DNA from: Cloacibacillus evryensis DSM 19522
GTDB lineage: Bacteria; Synergistota; Synergistia; Synergistales; Synergistaceae
Length of the DNA: 64,000 nucleotides
Reading direction: 5' to 3'
Assembly (NCBI RefSeq): GCF_000585335.1
Contig: NZ_KK073872.1
Location: forward strand, 2,037,283 to 2,101,282
The first letter of the stretch is position 1. Each line of letters starts with the position of its first letter. Under the pieces are notes generated by a model. That model was given only the letters and a program-made list of their open reading frames with translations. It was not told the origin of the DNA and made no database searches. This document shows positions 1-8,066 of the stretch, in pieces. A program made the position numbers and the translations under genes.

Positions 1-60
1 GCGTACACCTTTGAGCCAGTCGCTTACGGTGGCGCCTGTCACGTTTTCGCTTTTTACGAG
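1..60 (-). pseudogene. glpX-like 3'-region fragment, cut by window edge
   Basis: Read on the minus strand, this stretch encodes LVKSENV followed by TGATVSDWLKGVR. It aligns with [24 protein letters not shown] of the complete glpX at 5060-6070, with about four residues missing and several substitutions. The DNA shares the run CCTTTGAGCCAGTC with the real gene. It is probably a diverged partial copy of the class II fructose-1,6-bisphosphatase gene, whose remaining 3' part would lie left of the window. Upstream codons (beyond position 60) no longer resemble GlpX. Confidence 0.6.
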
Positions 61-85
61 ATATATTTTATACAGCTAAAATACT

Positions 86-1382
86 CAGGGCAAACGCATC
101 AACATTCTGAGATTAACTTGATCATATAATCATTATCCCATCCAGCCTTAAGGCGTTTTCCCCTAAGGCTGGTTTTGCCGGATTTGTCTTGTTTCAGTAA
201 ATTAATTGCACAATGCCTGATGATTGCCATATTTGCGGCACTGTTTTTTTGTCTGTTGCGCATCGCGTCTTCATTGAATATCACATCAAGAACCCAATGG
301 AGACTGTTTTCGATACCCCAGTGTGAACGTACTGACCGTCCTATTTCTGCCGCGTCAGCCGGCAGACTGCTTATGTAGTATCTTCGTTCCACAGAACTCT
401 GAGTGCCGGATTCTCTTGTGGATTCCACCATGATTATGCTCTTGAGCCCCTTCCATTTATCAAATTCCGCAATGTCTATTTTCTCATTGTTTTCTATTGC
501 AGCGACGTTCCTTTTTTCTATACGACCGTGGCTTTTTTCAATCGTCGCATATGATGTGTGAGTTACTCCGGCGTAATCTGTTTTCTCTTCGCATTTGAAA
601 AGATGTTCCGCCATTTCCAGCGTGCCGCCCTGATTGCCTTTCAAGGCCAGCAGGTAATTCCCTTTCATAGAGACAATCTTATCTGCTATTGCTTTCTGGC
701 ATCCCATGGCGTCTATTGTTATAGTGCAGTTTTTGATATCAAGCATATCCAGAAGGGTCGGAATTGCTGTAATTTCGTTTGACTTAGCTTCCGTTGCTGT
801 TTGGGCTAAAACAATTCCATTATCTGAGGACCACGCACTTACCATATGCAGGCAATCGCGGTGCTCTGTGTTTTTGAAGGACCTTCTGGATGTCTTGCCG
901 TCGATGGCAATGACGCCTTTTAAACGTTCGGACAATGACCTGGCCCAGTTCGCAAAACACTCCGAAAACTGCTTCGGGTCCAAGGCTGACATTACCCTGT
1001 TCATTGTGTCGTGGGAAGGGATTCCATTTGGTAAATCAAGAAACGATTCAAAGAAATCCTGTTTGCACTTTGCAAAAAGTTCAATGTCGTTAAAGCCTTC
1101 CGCACCGCAGATGACCCCGCACAGCACAATAGTAAGAATGTCGGTCAGGTTGTGCCTGATGTGGTTCTCCGCACGATTGTCAGTGAGAATAGCGAAATGT
1201 TGGCTGATGCTTGTTTGCATGTTCATTAAAACACTCCATAAATTATTTATTGTAGTTTAGCATATTAATGATTTATTTGATTAGGGATAATACATTTTCA
1301 TATGATACGTTTCGGTTTATGGTTGCTGGTGATATCGTTTTTTTGTACAAAGTTTTTGACCTTTATTGATGCGTTTGCCCTG
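86..1382 (-). mobile_element. ISAs1-family insertion sequence
   Basis: The element carries perfect 17-bp terminal inverted repeats: CAGGGCAAACGCATCAA at 86-102 and its complement at 1366-1382. It is flanked by a near-perfect 10-bp direct repeat (CTAAAATACT at 76-85, CAAAAATACT at 1383-1392), consistent with the 8-10 bp target duplications of this family. It holds a single transposase gene on the minus strand. The insertion lies inside an operator-like inverted repeat upstream of hipB: joining the flanks rebuilds a second copy of the motif seen at 1419-1438. Confidence 0.9.
99..1226 (-). CDS. ISAs1-family transposase
   Basis: This 375-residue DDE transposase belongs to the ISAs1 / H-repeat-associated family and catalyses cut-and-paste movement of the surrounding element. 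Visible motifs are AIDGKTSR with the first catalytic Asp near residue 109, TIDAMGCQKAIADKI with the second near 172, and the C-terminal HWGIENSLHWVLDVIFNED block typical of the family, which supplies the catalytic Glu. Length matches full family members and no frameshift is seen, so it may be active. The start is the ATG at 1226, preceded by a GGAG-type ribosome binding site. The first of the two closely spaced Mets is taken. Confidence 0.92.
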   Translation of the reverse strand: MNMQTSISQHFAILTDNRAENHIRHNLTDILTIVLCGVICGAEGFNDIELFAKCKQDFFESFLDLPNGIPSHDTMNRVMSALDPKQFSECFANWARSLSERLKGVIAIDGKTSRRSFKNTEHRDCLHMVSAWSSDNGIVLAQTATEAKSNEITAIPTLLDMLDIKNCTITIDAMGCQKAIADKIVSMKGNYLLALKGNQGGTLEMAEHLFKCEEKTDYAGVTHTSYATIEKSHGRIEKRNVAAIENNEKIDIAEFDKWKGLKSIIMVESTRESGTQSSVERRYYISSLPADAAEIGRSVRSHWGIENSLHWVLDVIFNEDAMRNRQKNSAANMAIIRHCAINLLKQDKSGKTSLRGKRLKAGWDNDYMIKLISEC

Positions 1383-1400
1383 CAAAAATACTAGCTATAA

Positions 1401-1438
1401 TTGACATAAATAACTTTTATAGCTAAAATATTAGCTAT
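1401..1438 (+). promoter_or_regulatory. hipB promoter with overlapping operator
   Basis: A perfect -35 TTGACA (1401-1406), a 17-bp spacer and a -10 TAAAAT (1424-1429) stand directly before the hipB ATG at 1437. Transcription would therefore start at or next to the start codon, suggesting a leaderless mRNA. The inverted repeat ATAGCTA-N6-TAGCTAT (1419-1438) covers the -10 and the ATG and is a good autoregulatory operator candidate. A second copy, ACAGCTA-N6-TAGCTAT, existed upstream before the ISAs1 element split it (72-85 plus 1393-1399). Confidence 0.6.
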
Positions 1439-1694
1439 GAATATATCATTTTTTCAGCATCATACTCCGCCTGAAATCGCCCTTGCTCTTGCCGCTAATG
1501 TGCGTGCGCGCAGGAAGGAGAGGAAGCTCACGCAGAGCGGGCTGGCAAAGTTGTCGGGGGTAAGTTTGGGCTCCATCAAAAGATTTGAAAGCAGCGGGGA
1601 GATTTCTCTGAAATCTCTGCTGAATATTGCCGTGGTGCTTGACTGTGAAGAGGATTTTTTTCTCTTTTTACAAAAAAGCATTATGCCTCTATAG
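1437..1694 (+). CDS. hipB: HipB-like XRE-family antitoxin/repressor
   Basis: An 85-residue helix-turn-helix protein with an XRE/Cro fold at about residues 20-72 (LAANVRARRKERKLTQSGLAKLSGVS, then GSIKRFESSGEISLKSLLNIAVVL). In the HipBA type II toxin-antitoxin system, HipB represses the operon and neutralises the HipA kinase. The next gene, 12 bp downstream, is a hipA N-terminus, which supports the name. The start at 1437 leaves no room for a ribosome binding site, as expected for a leaderless message. It is intact and could still bind its operator, although its partner is truncated. Confidence 0.8.
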   Translation: MNISFFQHHTPPEIALALAANVRARRKERKLTQSGLAKLSGVSLGSIKRFESSGEISLKSLLNIAVVLDCEEDFFLFLQKSIMPL

Positions 1695-1706
1695 AGGATG
1701 TCATAA

Positions 1707-2066
1707 ATGAAAAAAGTTAGGGCGTTGTCTGTCGGCTATAACGGCCGTCCTGTCGGGAGGCTTGCGCTGACTCCCGATGGCTTTTCCGCCTTTGAGTATA
1801 ACAGAGACTGGCTGGCAGCCGGTTTTTCGATCAGCCCTTTCAGCCTACCGTTAAAAGGTGGCGTTTTCGTACAAAAGAGGCGTGAACCATTCGAGGGCGG
1901 CTTTGGTATTTTCGCCGACAGTCTGCCGGATGGCTGGGGACATTTGCTCTTAGATCGTATAATGCTGAAAAATTATCTTGATCCATACGGTATAGATATT
2001 TTGCAGCGCCTTGCCATAACGTTAAACCTCCTGTTTTGTCTGTATATTGTACATTACCGACTATGA
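1707..2066 (+). pseudogene. hipA: Truncated HipA-like toxin (N-terminal fragment)
   Basis: The reading frame gives 119 residues. The first ~105 match the HipA N-terminal subdomain 1 (RALSVGYNGRPVGRLAL near the start, then FGIFADSLPDGWGHLLLDR). After DILQRLAI the frame runs into an unrelated hydrophobic tail and stops. Full HipA proteins are about 400-440 residues and carry the kinase core and catalytic Asp in the missing part, so this copy cannot be an active toxin. The junction near 2020 falls in AT-rich DNA with no further HipA similarity that I can see. It follows hipB with normal operon spacing. Confidence 0.8.
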
Positions 2067-2363
2067 GGAGTTTTACACATTTTTTTACGCACTACCCAAA
2101 AGAAAGCACAAATAGAGATGGAAACCAATATAGTTATCATACCAACGCCGCTATATTGCCTTGACCAGTTGCTTAATTCAATGCAAACACAGCTATCGTT
2201 ACGAAATATACAGTTCAAGCCGCTTTTTACATGTGTGAACTGTCCGCAGGCCCTTTTCTCAATCGATAAGGGCCTGTGGACAAAAGCTGAACCAAACTAA
2301 GGTTTTAGGATATGCGGGCGGCTGTAATAAGGCCGCTTCCGCAGAGGATGTGTTTATATACCG
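2067..2363. other. Gene-poor AT-rich stretch with a strong hairpin
   Basis: I see no convincing gene. An inverted repeat at 2242-2281 has a 14-bp stem (GTCCGCAGGCCCTT / AAGGGCCTGTGGAC, one G-T pair), and a weaker GC-rich hairpin lies around 2315-2345. Either could end transcription of the convergent DUF3791/DUF3990 operon, but neither has a clear T-run. Confidence 0.4.
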
Positions 2364-2597
2364 TCACATATCCCCATGCGCGGCGACAAAATCTGCATAT
2401 AGCTGTGCCGGGCTTTCGTACCAATACTTTGTGCTTTCTTTTTCAAGCATCGCATATGTGCCGGAATTATAAAACTCTACAACGGCGCGGTTCAGCGGCA
2501 TATTTTTATCTTTGTTCAAACGTCTTGCGATCGCCGCGACTTTGTAGGGGATAAATATATGGACGTTCTCCTGTGTTATTTTAGGAATCCTTTTCAT
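2364..2597 (-). CDS. Small protein of DUF3990 module, possible RHH-like regulator
   Basis: A 77-residue protein and the last gene of a three-gene unit, overlapping the DUF3990 gene by 17 bp. The N-terminus (ENVHIFIPYKVAAIARRLNK) looks like a short beta strand followed by a helix. A second helix (LNRAVVEFYNSGTYAMLE) and the motif STKYWYESPAQLYADF follow. The strand-helix-helix outline resembles a ribbon-helix-helix DNA-binding antitoxin, but this is an inference from pattern only. Small proteins of this type recur beside DUF3791/DUF3990 genes. I do not know its biochemical role. Confidence 0.6.
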   Translation of the reverse strand: MKRIPKITQENVHIFIPYKVAAIARRLNKDKNMPLNRAVVEFYNSGTYAMLEKESTKYWYESPAQLYADFVAAHGDM

Positions 2598-3087
2598 CTG
2601 ATACGACCTCCTTTTCTCCCAGAAAACGCAGTTGTTTCACCGCCCTGTCAGTATGAAAGGATATCTGATCGGCCAGGGCATATGTCCGCAGACGGCGTAT
2701 CACTGTATCAAAGTCTATAAATCCTCCTTCAAACGCATTGAGGCATGTGTAGACTCTGTCATTAGCCACAGCGCCCTGTACGATGTCGTAAGGGTGCGCG
2801 AAGCCGACGTCTTTTCTGTTATGCATGATAAAAGTCAACCAAGCGCGGCTTGGGCCTCTGAATTTCCGTATTTGCATGATCTTGGATTTAAAGATGCTTT
2901 CATCCAATTCATAGGAGGATATGTATCCCCGTGGAACACCGTCACGTCTGCATTTGATTTTCGACCATTTCGCCGCTTGCGCAAAACTGGTGGTGGTATA
3001 AAAACCACCGCCAAAATCAAGCTGCTGTCTGCTCAATGATAAATCGGGTTCAGGTACTGGAATTAATCCGCCATGGTAGAGTATCAT
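2581..3087 (-). CDS. DUF3990 protein, ADP-ribosyltransferase-like putative toxin
   Basis: 168 residues matching the DUF3990 family. Diagnostic segments are ILYHGG at residues 2-7, LDFGGGFYTTTSFAQAAKWS at about 23-42, and a C-terminal DQISFHTDRAVKQLRFLG. The YHG, FYTT and QISFHT blocks are laid out like the NAD-binding and catalytic motifs of ADP-ribosyltransferase folds, in which this family is generally placed. No enzyme assay is implied. It overlaps the upstream DUF3791 gene by 4 bp (ATGA) and the downstream small gene by 17 bp, so the three are probably translated together, as in toxin-antitoxin operons. Confidence 0.75.
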   Translation of the reverse strand: MILYHGGLIPVPEPDLSLSRQQLDFGGGFYTTTSFAQAAKWSKIKCRRDGVPRGYISSYELDESIFKSKIMQIRKFRGPSRAWLTFIMHNRKDVGFAHPYDIVQGAVANDRVYTCLNAFEGGFIDFDTVIRRLRTYALADQISFHTDRAVKQLRFLGEKEVVSDEKDS

Positions 3088-3359
3088 CTTACAGCTCCGC
3101 GTTTTTTGAGATATAGTTCTATTTCGTCTATGACATATTCAAGCGACTGTGTATGGAGCACATCATAGCCGTCGATCAGATAGTCCAGCACACCCTCTTT
3201 TTCAAACATGTTTGCGGCGTCGGCGCCTTTCATCGCATGTCTGACTTTATACGCTTCAATGCAGGATGAAACAAATTCCGCTTTTTTTTCAAGCCTGTCC
3301 ACGCCGCCCGCCTCCTCATAATGTGTATTGATTTCATAAAAATTATATCCTATTTTCAA
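3084..3359 (-). CDS. DUF3791 protein, first gene of putative TA module
   Basis: 91 residues with the DUF3791 signature: a helix containing KKAEFVSSCIEAYKVRHAM, then NMFEKEGVLDYLIDGYDVLHTQSLEYVIDEI. The family commonly sits immediately upstream of DUF3990 genes, as here, and is a plausible antitoxin or partner. The start codon is TTG (3357-3359), chosen because GGGAG lies 7 bp upstream and no ATG fits better. The gene overlaps its downstream neighbour by ATGA. It has no signal peptide or membrane segment and its function is unproven. Confidence 0.75.
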   Translation of the reverse strand: MKIGYNFYEINTHYEEAGGVDRLEKKAEFVSSCIEAYKVRHAMKGADAANMFEKEGVLDYLIDGYDVLHTQSLEYVIDEIELYLKKRGAVR

Positions 3360-3706
3360 TAGATTCTCCCGCTGTTTTACACATATCCGTCATGGCTGTA
3401 TATTTCGCCGCAAGAGCGGTAAGTGGGTCAGAGTTAGATTTTCTGTCTTTAGACAAATTTGGACAAATGATCGCAGATTCGGCGTCCGGGAAATTGTCAA
3501 CTACGCAGATTCTCGTTTACTATCCGTCCGTTACAATTCTATTTTATAAAACTGCGAGTACTCGCAAAAATATTCAATAGGAATTGTAAAAGCGATCCAT
3601 GTTGATGTGTACGTGACTGGAAGCAACGCGCGGTTTCTGTCCAAAGGTGTACTTACAGTAAGCAAGTGGGTGAAAAGGGAAAGGCCTTCACGCATCAGGT
3701 CCCTGT
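3360..3706. other. Degraded intergenic DNA with ATPase relic
   Basis: There is no intact gene. The stretch contains a small palindrome (GCGAGTACTCGC, 3554-3565) and a plus-strand relic of a DUF4143-type ATPase, listed separately. Several short open frames lack ribosome binding sites or recognisable products. Confidence 0.4.
3586..3651 (+). pseudogene. Relic of AAA_14/DUF4143 ATPase middle region
   Basis: The plus-strand frame reads VKAIHVDVYVTGSN then ARFLSKGV. This is the recognisable DVYVTGSNxxxLS segment that follows Walker B in AAA_14/DUF4143 ATPases. That segment is exactly what is missing from the minus-strand family member at 3707-4615, so the two may be pieces of one rearranged gene or of two copies. 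Only about 22 codons are convincing. Confidence 0.55.
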
Positions 3707-4615
3707 TTACAGCTCAAAACAGTCTTCATTGAGCAGAAAATCGTATAACCCAAGGTGTATAATCCCTATCTCGTCAACCCATGGCTTCATCGATGTTTTA
3801 GTTATGACAAATTTTTTGAAAAAATCATTTACTGTCAGAAGTGGGCGAAGCTCCTGCCTCGCCTTCATGTCGTCGGATATATTAAGCGCAGACTGAATGT
3901 AATATTTCTTAGCCCCTTTATTTACGACAAAGTCGATTTCATATGACTTCTGACGCCGCTTTCCGGCTTCATCCGTTTCCTCGATTCTGACAACGCCAAC
4001 ATCTACAGAGAAGCCTCTTGTGAGAAGCTCATTGTATACAATATTCTCCATAATATGCGTTTCTTCCTGCTGGCGCAGGTTGAGTCTGACGTTCCTTAAA
4101 CCTATATCCACGCAATAATATTTGGACGGATATTCAAAATATTTTTTGCCCTTGACATCGTATTTCCTTGAACGTTTGAATAAAAACGAATCGGTCAGAT
4201 ATTCCAGGTAAGCTGTGATAGTTTCACTACTTACCTTCACGCCCTTTACACTTTTCAGCGTATTCACAATTTTACTGGCATTCGTCAGCGACCCTACAGA
4301 CGAACACAGGGCATCGGTTAGCTCGCCGAGCACGTCGATCAATTCTATTTGATATCGTTCGACAATGTCCTTGAAATAGACCTCATCGAACAGATTTGAT
4401 AGGTATTTGAATTTTTCCTCGCCATTTTTTTGCCTACCCAGCGCAATGGAAATAATATGGTCGTCCGGTACACCAGTGGATTTCAGGTGGTCACAGAAAA
4501 TTTTGAAAAGCAAAAAACTCTTTCCACACTGCCTGACACCCTTAATGATTTTTATCTGACCGTTTCCCTGCCTGCTTATTAATTGGTTCAGGTATCTATC
4601 TCTCTTAATATACAT
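3707..4615 (-). pseudogene. AAA_14/DUF4143 ATPase with internal deletion
   Basis: The frame is open for 302 residues, whereas this family is usually about 400. The N-terminus is standard (MYIKRDRYLNQLI, then the Walker A loop KGVRQCGKSF). At about residue 60, HIISIALG jumps to GRQKNGEEKFKYLSNLFDEVYFKDIVERY, which normally occurs over 100 residues later. Walker B and the sensor region are therefore missing. The C-terminal DUF4143 nuclease-like half (YCVDIGLRNVRLN, then YEIDFVVNKGAKKYYIQSA) is intact. It is probably non-functional as an ATPase but could still make protein. Its biological role is unknown. Confidence 0.75.
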
Positions 4616-4991
4616 TCACCATTCTCCATCCGAAACTTAGTCGTAAATACGACCTAATATCGAATTACGTTATAACATAACAGGTGGCAGGTTGGACAGC
4701 AATTTATCTTTTATCGTTATTGAGGCATCTTCACAGAATATTACGACGAGGCGCCAGCGCCGCTGTTTTTCTATCGGCCATGTTTCCTGACAGCATTGGT
4801 AAACTTGCCGATATGTCCGTCTGCTATTTAGCGCCCGGTCTAACGCCGCATGATCTGCCATTGGCGGTGTTGGAGTAGCTGATGGAGTGAATTTTTAGTT
4901 GTAGACAATGCTTCCCAGCCATAACAAGACAACGAATAATGCCGCATAGAAGATGCATGGGACAGGCTATCTCGTTCACCATAAGAAAATT
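4616..4991. other. No convincing gene
   Basis: This spacer lies between the ATPase relic and the glpX terminator. Short frames exist on both strands (about 4670-4878) but neither has a ribosome binding site or a recognisable product. I see no repeats beyond the terminator to its right. Confidence 0.5.
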
Positions 4992-5029
4992 ATGGAGCCT
5001 GAACGCATTATACCGCGTTCAGGCTCCAT
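4992..5029 (-). terminator. Rho-independent terminator of glpX operon
   Basis: A perfect 15-bp stem (4992-5006 with 5015-5029; GGAGCCTGAACGC / GCGTTCAGGCTCC core) with an 8-nt loop lies just downstream of the glpX stop on the minus strand. It is followed by the T-rich run AATTTTCTT in that direction. Confidence 0.85.
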
Positions 5030-5059
5030 GTTGTTATGACGTGTAATCCGCTGTTTCGC

Positions 5060-6070
5060 TTACAGGAACGAGCAGGTCGACGAGGCCGCGCCGTATTTGA
5101 TGCCGCTGATCTCGTCTAGCTTCTGGACGTTGTGCACCGCGTTGATGTAGCGCAGCGTGCCGCTCTTCGCGCGCATAACGAGCGACGACGTCTCGATGCC
5201 GTCGCCTGAGTAGCGCACGCCTTTGAGCCAGTCTCCGTCTGTGACGCCCGTCGCCGCGAAGAAGACGTTTTCGCAGCTTACGAGGTCGTTGAGGTGGAGG
5301 ACTTTATTGACGTCCATACCCTTTTCTTTGCACTTCTCGCGCTCTTCGTCGTTGCGCGGCCAAAGTTTGCACTGCATGTTGCCGCCGACGCATTTGAAGG
5401 CGCAGGCGGTGATGACCGCCTCCGGCGAACCGCCGACTCCCATGAGGAGGTCGATGCCGGCATTGGGCTTGCAGGTCGAGAGGGCGCCAGCGACATCGCC
5501 GTCTGGGATGAGGCGGATACGCGCGTGGAGCGAACGTATCTCTTTGATAAGTTCCTCGTGGCGCGGCCTGTCAAGGACGACGACCGTGACGTCTTCCACC
5601 GATTTTCTCAGCGCGCGCGCGACGGCTCTGATGTTGTCGGTCGGCGTGGCGTCGATGTTGATCGCGTGTGCCGCGTAGGGGCCGGTGGCGATCTTGTTCA
5701 TATAGAAGATATGCTGCGGATCGAAGAGCGTATTCCTCTCCGCGAAGGCCACGACGCTGACGGCGTTCGGAAGTCCGAGGGCGGTGAGGCGCGTGCCGTC
5801 GATCGGGTCTACCGCTATATCAACCTGAGGTTCTGTTCCGCAGCCCAGCTTTTCGCCGTTGAAAAGCATCGGCGCTTCGTCTTTCTCGCCTTCACCAATA
5901 ACAACTACTCCGTCCATATTGACGGTATTGAGAATAAACCGCATCGCGTTGACCGCAGCTCCGTCAACGCCGTTCTTATCCCCGCGTCCCATCCAGCGGC
6001 CTGCGGCCATAGCGGCGGCTTCTGTCGCCCTTACCATCTCAAGCGCTAGATTTCTGTCTGGTGCAGACAT
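5060..6070 (-). CDS. glpX: Fructose-1,6-bisphosphatase class II
   Basis: This 336-residue GlpX hydrolyses fructose 1,6-bisphosphate to fructose 6-phosphate in gluconeogenesis, in the cytoplasm. The metal-dependent phosphatase signature is clear: [14 protein letters not shown] near residue 56, [14 protein letters not shown] near 86 (the DPIDGT motif of the Li-sensitive phosphatase superfamily), and [18 protein letters not shown] near 214. Length is normal. The start ATG has a GGAGGGG ribosome binding site. It is the last gene after purB (20-bp gap) and is followed by a strong terminator. A diverged fragment of the same gene sits at the left edge of the window. Confidence 0.95.
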   Translation of the reverse strand: MSAPDRNLALEMVRATEAAAMAAGRWMGRGDKNGVDGAAVNAMRFILNTVNMDGVVVIGEGEKDEAPMLFNGEKLGCGTEPQVDIAVDPIDGTRLTALGLPNAVSVVAFAERNTLFDPQHIFYMNKIATGPYAAHAINIDATPTDNIRAVARALRKSVEDVTVVVLDRPRHEELIKEIRSLHARIRLIPDGDVAGALSTCKPNAGIDLLMGVGGSPEAVITACAFKCVGGNMQCKLWPRNDEEREKCKEKGMDVNKVLHLNDLVSCENVFFAATGVTDGDWLKGVRYSGDGIETSSLVMRAKSGTLRYINAVHNVQKLDEISGIKYGAASSTCSFL

Positions 6071-6090
6071 AATAAAACCCCTCCGTATTG

Positions 6091-7407
6091 TTATTTTGAG
6101 GGCACAGCCGCGGCAAGCTCTGGAAAGCGGCTGAAGACCTCGTCTATGTGCTTTAGATAATACCCCAAATCAAACAAAGATTCCAGCTCGGAATGTGTCA
6201 TTTTCGTGATTCTCGGGTCTGATTTAAGAAGTTCGAGCAATGGGACCTTTTCATTCCAGCAGCGCATGGCGTTGCTCTGCGCGATCGCGTAGGCGTCCTC
6301 GCGGCTGACGCCCTCTTTTTCAACCAGGGTTATGAGCACGCGTCCCGAGAAGAGGAGTCCCTTGGTGATGTCGATATCCTCCATCATCTTGTCGGCGTTC
6401 ACGACAAGGCCGCTCATCACTTTGATCATTATTTTCGTCATGTAGTGGGCAAGGTGGAAGGCGTCGGGCCACATGACGCGCTCCACGGAGGAGTGGCTGA
6501 TGTCGCGCTCGTGCCAGAGGGCGATGTCCTCAAGCGCCGGCACGGCGAAGCCGCGCAGCAGGCGCGACATGCCGCAGACCCGCTCGCAGAGGATCGGGTT
6601 TTTCTTGTGCGGCATCGCGGAAGAGCCTTTCTGCCCCTTTTTGAAGGGTTCGAGGGCCTCCAGCACCTCAGTGCGCTGGAGATGGCGCACCTCGAGCGCG
6701 AGCCGCTCAAGCGTGCCGCCAAAGATGGCGAGGTCGGTTATGATGCGCGCGTGTCTGTCTCTCTGGATGACCTGCGTCGAGACGGGGTCTATGCCGAGGC
6801 CGAGCAGCTCGCAGACGCGAGCCTCTATCGAGGGAGGGCAGTTCGCGTATGTGCCGACGGCTCCCGACAGCTTCCCCACCATCATCTCTTTTTTTGTTTC
6901 TGTCAGGCGCTCGATGTCGCGCCCCAGTTCGGCGTAATGGTTGAGCAGCTTGAGGCCGAAGGTAGTCGGCTCGGCGTGGATGCCGTGGGTGCGCCCGGGA
7001 CAGGGCGTCAGCTTATATTCGACGGCTTTTTCACCGAGTATCCCGTGAAGTTTTTTAAGCTCTCCGATGACGACGTCCATGCTCTCGCCGAGCAGGAGCG
7101 AGGAGGCGGTGTCGATGACGTCGCTGCTCGTCAGCCCAAGGTGAACGAAGCGCCCCGATTCGCCGATCGTCTCGGCGACGCTCGATACGAAGGCGATGAC
7201 GTCGTGCTGCGTCACCTCTTCTATCTCGCGGATGCGCGCGACGTTGAAACCGGCTTTTTCTTTGATATTCCTGAAGTCCTCGTCCGGGACTACTCCCGCC
7301 TCGTTCCAGGCCCGCGTCGCCGCCAGCTCGACGTCAAGCCAGCGGCCGAAGCGGTTTTCGTCGGTCCATATTTTTTTTATCTCTTGTGTTTCGTAGCGCG
7401 GTATCAT
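6091..7407 (-). CDS. purB: Adenylosuccinate lyase
   Basis: A 438-residue member of the fumarase/aspartase superfamily. It cleaves SAICAR to AICAR plus fumarate and adenylosuccinate to AMP plus fumarate in purine synthesis. Family signatures are [10 protein letters not shown] (residues 91-100), [10 protein letters not shown] (138-147, with the catalytic His) and the superfamily signature [11 protein letters not shown] (261-271, flexible serine loop). The start is the ATG after GGGAGG. It is probably cotranscribed with glpX 20 bp downstream. Compact length matches the bacterial/archaeal short PurB type. Confidence 0.96.
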   Translation of the reverse strand: MIPRYETQEIKKIWTDENRFGRWLDVELAATRAWNEAGVVPDEDFRNIKEKAGFNVARIREIEEVTQHDVIAFVSSVAETIGESGRFVHLGLTSSDVIDTASSLLLGESMDVVIGELKKLHGILGEKAVEYKLTPCPGRTHGIHAEPTTFGLKLLNHYAELGRDIERLTETKKEMMVGKLSGAVGTYANCPPSIEARVCELLGLGIDPVSTQVIQRDRHARIITDLAIFGGTLERLALEVRHLQRTEVLEALEPFKKGQKGSSAMPHKKNPILCERVCGMSRLLRGFAVPALEDIALWHERDISHSSVERVMWPDAFHLAHYMTKIMIKVMSGLVVNADKMMEDIDITKGLLFSGRVLITLVEKEGVSREDAYAIAQSNAMRCWNEKVPLLELLKSDPRITKMTHSELESLFDLGYYLKHIDEVFSRFPELAAAVPSK

Positions 7408-7496
7408 AGAGATTGCCTCCCATTATAAATTGTATGGATCACTTTTATGAAAATTTCGCGGCAAGCGTGTCAGCCGGTTTAAACTCAGTAGAAATC

Positions 7497-8066
7497 TTAA
7501 TCTTCGCCGCCGCTGGCAGCCGCCAGCGCACAGCGAACCTCTCTCTTCCAGTCCTCGCGCACAAGTTCCAGCCATTTATCATAGGCGCCGCTCTTGAAGT
7601 CAGGGAAGGTATAGAAGAAGTTTTCCCAGCGGCCCTTGCGGCGGCAGAGCGTCACCTCGCAGAAGATGCCGTCGCGCAAGTAGACGCGGTGCGCCTGTCC
7701 CTTTGTCGAGGCCAGCAATAATCTGGCTCCGTCTATCGTCCCCGGGTCAAGGTTGACGCGGCGGCTTGCGCCCGTCTCTCTCTCGATGCGGCAGCTCGCG
7801 ATCTTCCAGTCCGGCAGCGCCGAGGTCGGGTAAAGTCCCGGGTAGGAGAAGAATACTCTGTCCAGTTTGGGCGCGATCTCCTCGTAATAGTTGGTCCAGA
7901 CGAACGGTATTCTTTCGCTCACGCGTTCCGGCCTGCCCCAGATATTTTCCAGCAGGCCGCAGGTATCTTCATAGACCGCGGTCTCGCCCATGGGTACAAG
8001 GAGGGCGAGAATCTTTTTTACGAGCGGGTCGCGCGGGTGCCGTCCGTTATTCACGCTCTCCGGCAT
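7497..8066 (-). CDS. DUF4416 family protein
   Basis: About 189 residues when started at the ATG at 8066 (MPESVNNGRHPRDPL). A longer frame from 8099 would overlap ftsY by 53 bp and has a less typical N-terminus. The protein has the layout of DUF4416: a start region with LALLVPMGE, then WTNYYEEIAPKLDRVFFSYPGL, a conserved NLDPGTIDGARLLLASTKGQAHRVYL core, and YTFPDFKSGAYDKWL near the end. The function of the family is not known. It overlaps the 3' end of ftsY by 20 bp and closes the tmk-holB-PSP1-ftsY gene series. Confidence 0.8.
   Translation of the reverse strand: MPESVNNGRHPRDPLVKKILALLVPMGETAVYEDTCGLLENIWGRPERVSERIPFVWTNYYEEIAPKLDRVFFSYPGLYPTSALPDWKIASCRIERETGASRRVNLDPGTIDGARLLLASTKGQAHRVYLRDGIFCEVTLCRRKGRWENFFYTFPDFKSGAYDKWLELVREDWKREVRCALAAASGGED

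Noticed and set aside
4670-4878. Overlapping 63-64 codon frames on both strands before glpX
   Set aside because: No ribosome binding site, no recognisable product, and both strands open by chance.
7415-7435. TATAAT upstream of purB as a -10 box
   Set aside because: A start from it would fall on the purB ribosome binding site, and no -35 lies at the proper distance.
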